From NCBI GenBank assembly GCA_002448495.1, contig DJYL01000179.1, forward strand, positions 1 to 8,128: a DNA stretch of 8,128 bases. Reading direction: 5' to 3'. This DNA comes from Pseudoselenomonas ruminantium. GTDB taxonomy: Bacteria > Bacillota > Negativicutes > Selenomonadales > Selenomonadaceae. The translations under genes were made by a program, and so were the position numbers. Within the stretch, counting starts at the first letter, position 1. The number at the start of each line of letters is the position of its first letter. The notes beneath the pieces are model-generated. The model had not been told where the DNA came from and did no database searches. It was given only the letters and a program-made list of their open reading frames with translations. Of this stretch, positions 6,512 to 8,128 are shown one piece after another.

Positions 6512-6559
6512 CCCCCTTCAGGGGGAAATGTCCGCGGAGGCCATCTCCTCTAAAGGGGG
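6512..6559. repeat. 48-base imperfect palindrome, REP-like intergenic element
   Basis: The 106-base gap between the exported-protein gene and the GGGtGRT gene holds a near-continuous stem. CCCCCTT (6512-6518) pairs with AAGGGGG (6553-6559), GGGGG (6521-6525) pairs with TCCTC (6546-6550) using two G-T pairs, and ATGTCC (6528-6533, one mismatch) pairs with GGCCAT (6539-6544) around a short loop. Neither strand has a T run after the stem, so it is not a standard intrinsic terminator. It looks like a dispersed repetitive extragenic palindrome. It may still block or stabilise the 3' end of the GGGtGRT message. Confidence 0.6.
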
Positions 6560-6592
6560 CAGCAATTCTTTATTTATCGCATGATGCTTTTC

Positions 6593-7594
6593 TTATTTGC
6601 TCATTGCTTCCTGTACAGCAACGGCAACGGCTACGGTCATGCCAACCATCGGGTTGTTGCCGGCGCCGATAAGGCCCATCATGTCAACGTGTGCCGGTAC
6701 GGAGGAGGAACCTGCGAACTGGGCATCGCCGTGCATACGGCCCATGGTATCGGTCATACCATAGGAAGCCGGGCCTGCTGCCATGTTGTCCGGATGGAGC
6801 GTACGGCCCGTGCCGCCGCCGGAGGCAACGGAGAAGTACTTCTTGCCGTTTTCGATGCAGTCTTTCTTGTAGCAGCCTGCAACCGGATGCTGGAAGCGGG
6901 TCGGGTTCGTGGAGTTACCCGTGATGGAGATATCCACGTTCTCGAGTTTCATGATGGCAACGCCTTCCTGTACGGATTCGGCACCGTAACAGCGAACTTT
7001 AGCACGGAGGCCATCGCTGTAAGCGATTTCTTTGACAATGTTTACTTTGTCAGCCTTGAAATCGTATTCGGTTTCTACGAAGGTGAAACCGTTGATGCGG
7101 CTGATAATCTGAGCAGCGTCTTTGCCGAGGCCGTTCAGGATAACGCGCAGGGGGTTCTTACGAACTTTGTTGGCCGTCTGTGCGATACCGATAGCACCTT
7201 CAGCAGCAGCAAACGATTCGTGGCCGGCCAGGAATGCAAAGCAGCCAGCTTCTTCGGACAGCAGCATAGCGCCGAGGTTACCATGGCCCAGACCTACTTT
7301 ACGATGGTCAGCAACGGAGCCCGGTACGCAGAAAGCCTGGAGGCCTTCGCCGATAGCTTTGGCAGCGTCAGCAGCAGCCGTGCAGCCCTTCTTGATGGCG
7401 ATAGCAGCGCCGAGGGTGTAAGCCCATTTTGCGTTTTCAAATGCAATCGGCTGCAGGTCGCCTACGATGTCGTAAGCTTTTACACCTTTTTCATCGCAGA
7501 TTTTCTTGGCATCTTCAATGGAAGCAATACCATACTTTTTGCAAACTTCATTAATCTGGTCAATACGGCGTTCATAGCCTTCGAATAATGACAT
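6593..7594 (-). CDS. GGGtGRT family protein, partner of an Fe-S scaffold protein
   Basis: This 333-residue protein begins MSLFEGYERRIDQINEV. I chose the ATG at 7594 rather than 7603 because the AAGGAAGG box (7604-7611) is well spaced for it (about 8 to 9 bases) and too close for the upstream ATG. The family-naming motif GGGTGRT is at residues 259-265, within VASGGGTGRTLHPDNMAAGP. Other conserved-looking blocks are VADHRKVGLGHGNLGAM, LAGHESFAAAEGA and a glycine-rich C-terminal AHVDMMGLIGAGNNPMVGM. Eight cysteines (18, 33, 71, 89, 118, 202, 241, 246) could bind metal or a cluster, though I see no classical CxxC ferredoxin motif. There is no signal peptide, so it is cytoplasmic. The family is found next to a NifU-like Fe-S scaffold protein, as here, 57 bases upstream. 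The biochemical role of the pair is unknown to me. Confidence 0.93.
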   Translation of the reverse strand: MSLFEGYERRIDQINEVCKKYGIASIEDAKKICDEKGVKAYDIVGDLQPIAFENAKWAYTLGAAIAIKKGCTAAADAAKAIGEGLQAFCVPGSVADHRKVGLGHGNLGAMLLSEEAGCFAFLAGHESFAAAEGAIGIAQTANKVRKNPLRVILNGLGKDAAQIISRINGFTFVETEYDFKADKVNIVKEIAYSDGLRAKVRCYGAESVQEGVAIMKLENVDISITGNSTNPTRFQHPVAGCYKKDCIENGKKYFSVASGGGTGRTLHPDNMAAGPASYGMTDTMGRMHGDAQFAGSSSVPAHVDMMGLIGAGNNPMVGMTVAVAVAVQEAMSK

Positions 7595-7627
7595 TATATT
7601 CATCCTTCCTTAACTTACAGTGACTTG

Positions 7628-7647
7628 GCGAAAAATCGGTGTTTCGC
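7628..7647. repeat. Small hairpin between the Fe-S scaffold and GGGtGRT genes
   Basis: GCGAAA (7628-7633) and TTTCGC (7642-7647) are exact complements around an 8-base loop in the 57-base spacer. No T run follows, so the two genes probably remain on one message. The hairpin could be a processing or stability element, or chance. Confidence 0.35.
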
Positions 7648-7651
7648 GAAA

Positions 7652-8128
7652 TTATTCTTCGCGCGGGTCAATCGTCTTAACGGCGTCAGCGAAACGGCCT
7701 TTGGTGCTGGTGTTGGCTTTGATGGCTTCGTTAGCATCTTTGCCGGCACGTACAGCTTCCATAACTTTGCCGAGCTGCACAACTTCGTAACCGATTACGC
7801 GGTTTTCGCTGTCCAGACCGAGTTTCGTTACATAGCCTTCTGCAAGTTCGAGGTAACGGGGACCCTTCTTGAGCGTGCTGTAGAGCGTACCCGTCTGGCT
7901 GCGCAGACCTTTGCCAAGGTCATCGAGGCCAGCGCCGATGGGCAGACCGTCATCGGAGAATGCAGTCTGGGAACGGCCATAAGCAATCTGCAGGAAGAGT
8001 TCGCGCATAGCGGTGTTGATGGCATCGCATACGAGGTCCGTGTTCAGGGCTTCGAGAACCGTGAGGCCCGGCAGGATTTCTGCTGCCATAGCTGCGGAAT
8101 GGGTCATACCGGAGCAGCCGATGGTTTC
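7652..8128 (-). CDS. Iron-sulfur cluster assembly scaffold protein, NifU-like (5' end outside the window)
   Basis: The last 158 residues are visible. They start ETIGCSGMTHSAAMAAEILP, so the frame is open to the window edge and the internal ATG at 8107 is not the start. The Cys of IGCSG corresponds to the second conserved, cluster-binding Cys of the NifU/IscU N-terminal fold. A further Cys follows in DLVCDAINTAMRELF (residue 34 of the visible part). The C-terminal portion (GLDDLGKGLRSQTGTLYSTL, EGYVTKLGLDSENRVIGYEV, RFADAVKTIDPREE) is typical of the subfamily that is encoded beside GGGtGRT proteins, not of IscU or SufU from standard isc/suf operons. It presumably builds or carries an Fe-S cluster in the cytoplasm. 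Its stop lies 57 bases before the GGGtGRT start, consistent with one operon. The first conserved Cys and the start lie beyond the window. Confidence 0.9.
   Translation of the reverse strand, partial: ETIGCSGMTHSAAMAAEILPGLTVLEALNTDLVCDAINTAMRELFLQIAYGRSQTAFSDDGLPIGAGLDDLGKGLRSQTGTLYSTLKKGPRYLELAEGYVTKLGLDSENRVIGYEVVQLGKVMEAVRAGKDANEAIKANTSTKGRFADAVKTIDPREE

Noticed and set aside
6512..6559. Intrinsic terminator for the GGGtGRT operon
   Set aside because: The stem is strong, but neither strand has a T run directly after it.
6581..7588. A 335-codon open frame on the plus strand opposite the GGGtGRT gene
   Set aside because: It is a mirror of the strong codon bias of the opposite gene, which is a recognised conserved family; its translation matches nothing I know.

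Overview
The window looks like chromosomal DNA from a motile Firmicute of the Negativicutes (Selenomonas/Mitsuokella-like). This placement is inferred from three things: flagellins that begin MAMVVKNN, an IDEWD-type AAA-ATPase/PD-(D/E)XK protein and an Rpn-type nuclease remnant of kinds frequent in that group, and the conserved pair of an Fe-S scaffold gene and a GGGtGRT gene. It is not proven by a marker gene. Every gene I accept lies on the minus strand, so the window reads from right to left.

Right part (8128 to 6593): the 3' portion of a NifU-like iron-sulfur scaffold gene that enters from the window edge, followed 57 bases later by the GGGtGRT gene. The two form a conserved pair whose exact role I do not know. 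A roughly 106-base gap with a strong imperfect palindrome follows. Next is a gene for an exported protein with a CsgG/FlgT-like look (5659-6486), closed by a clean intrinsic terminator (5601-5633).

Centre (5582 to 1692): a two-gene flagellin operon. A FliA (sigma-28)-like promoter at 5557-5582 precedes a flagellinolysin, which is a flagellin whose variable middle is a zinc metalloprotease with HEMTH-18 residues-E. Eleven bases after its stop, with the stop codon overlapping the next ribosome binding site, begins a second unusual flagellin. Its variable middle is a roughly 300-residue right-handed beta-helix-like repeat domain, joined by a glycine-rich linker to otherwise recognisable flagellin ends. 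The layout predicts filaments that carry a protease and a putative carbohydrate-binding or adhesive module made from one message. This is the most interesting system in the window. Proteolytic flagellins are a described family; I do not know a description of this operon pairing.

Left part (1665 to 1): a graveyard of accessory genes. An AAA-ATPase-like/PD-(D/E)XK protein lacks its N-terminal half, including the Walker A motif. It starts 26 bases after the flagellin stop with no ribosome binding site. Next is an internal piece of an Rpn-family nuclease/transposase, joined in frame to an internal piece of an IS5-group transposase that runs off the window. The flagellin operon therefore abuts a rearranged region.
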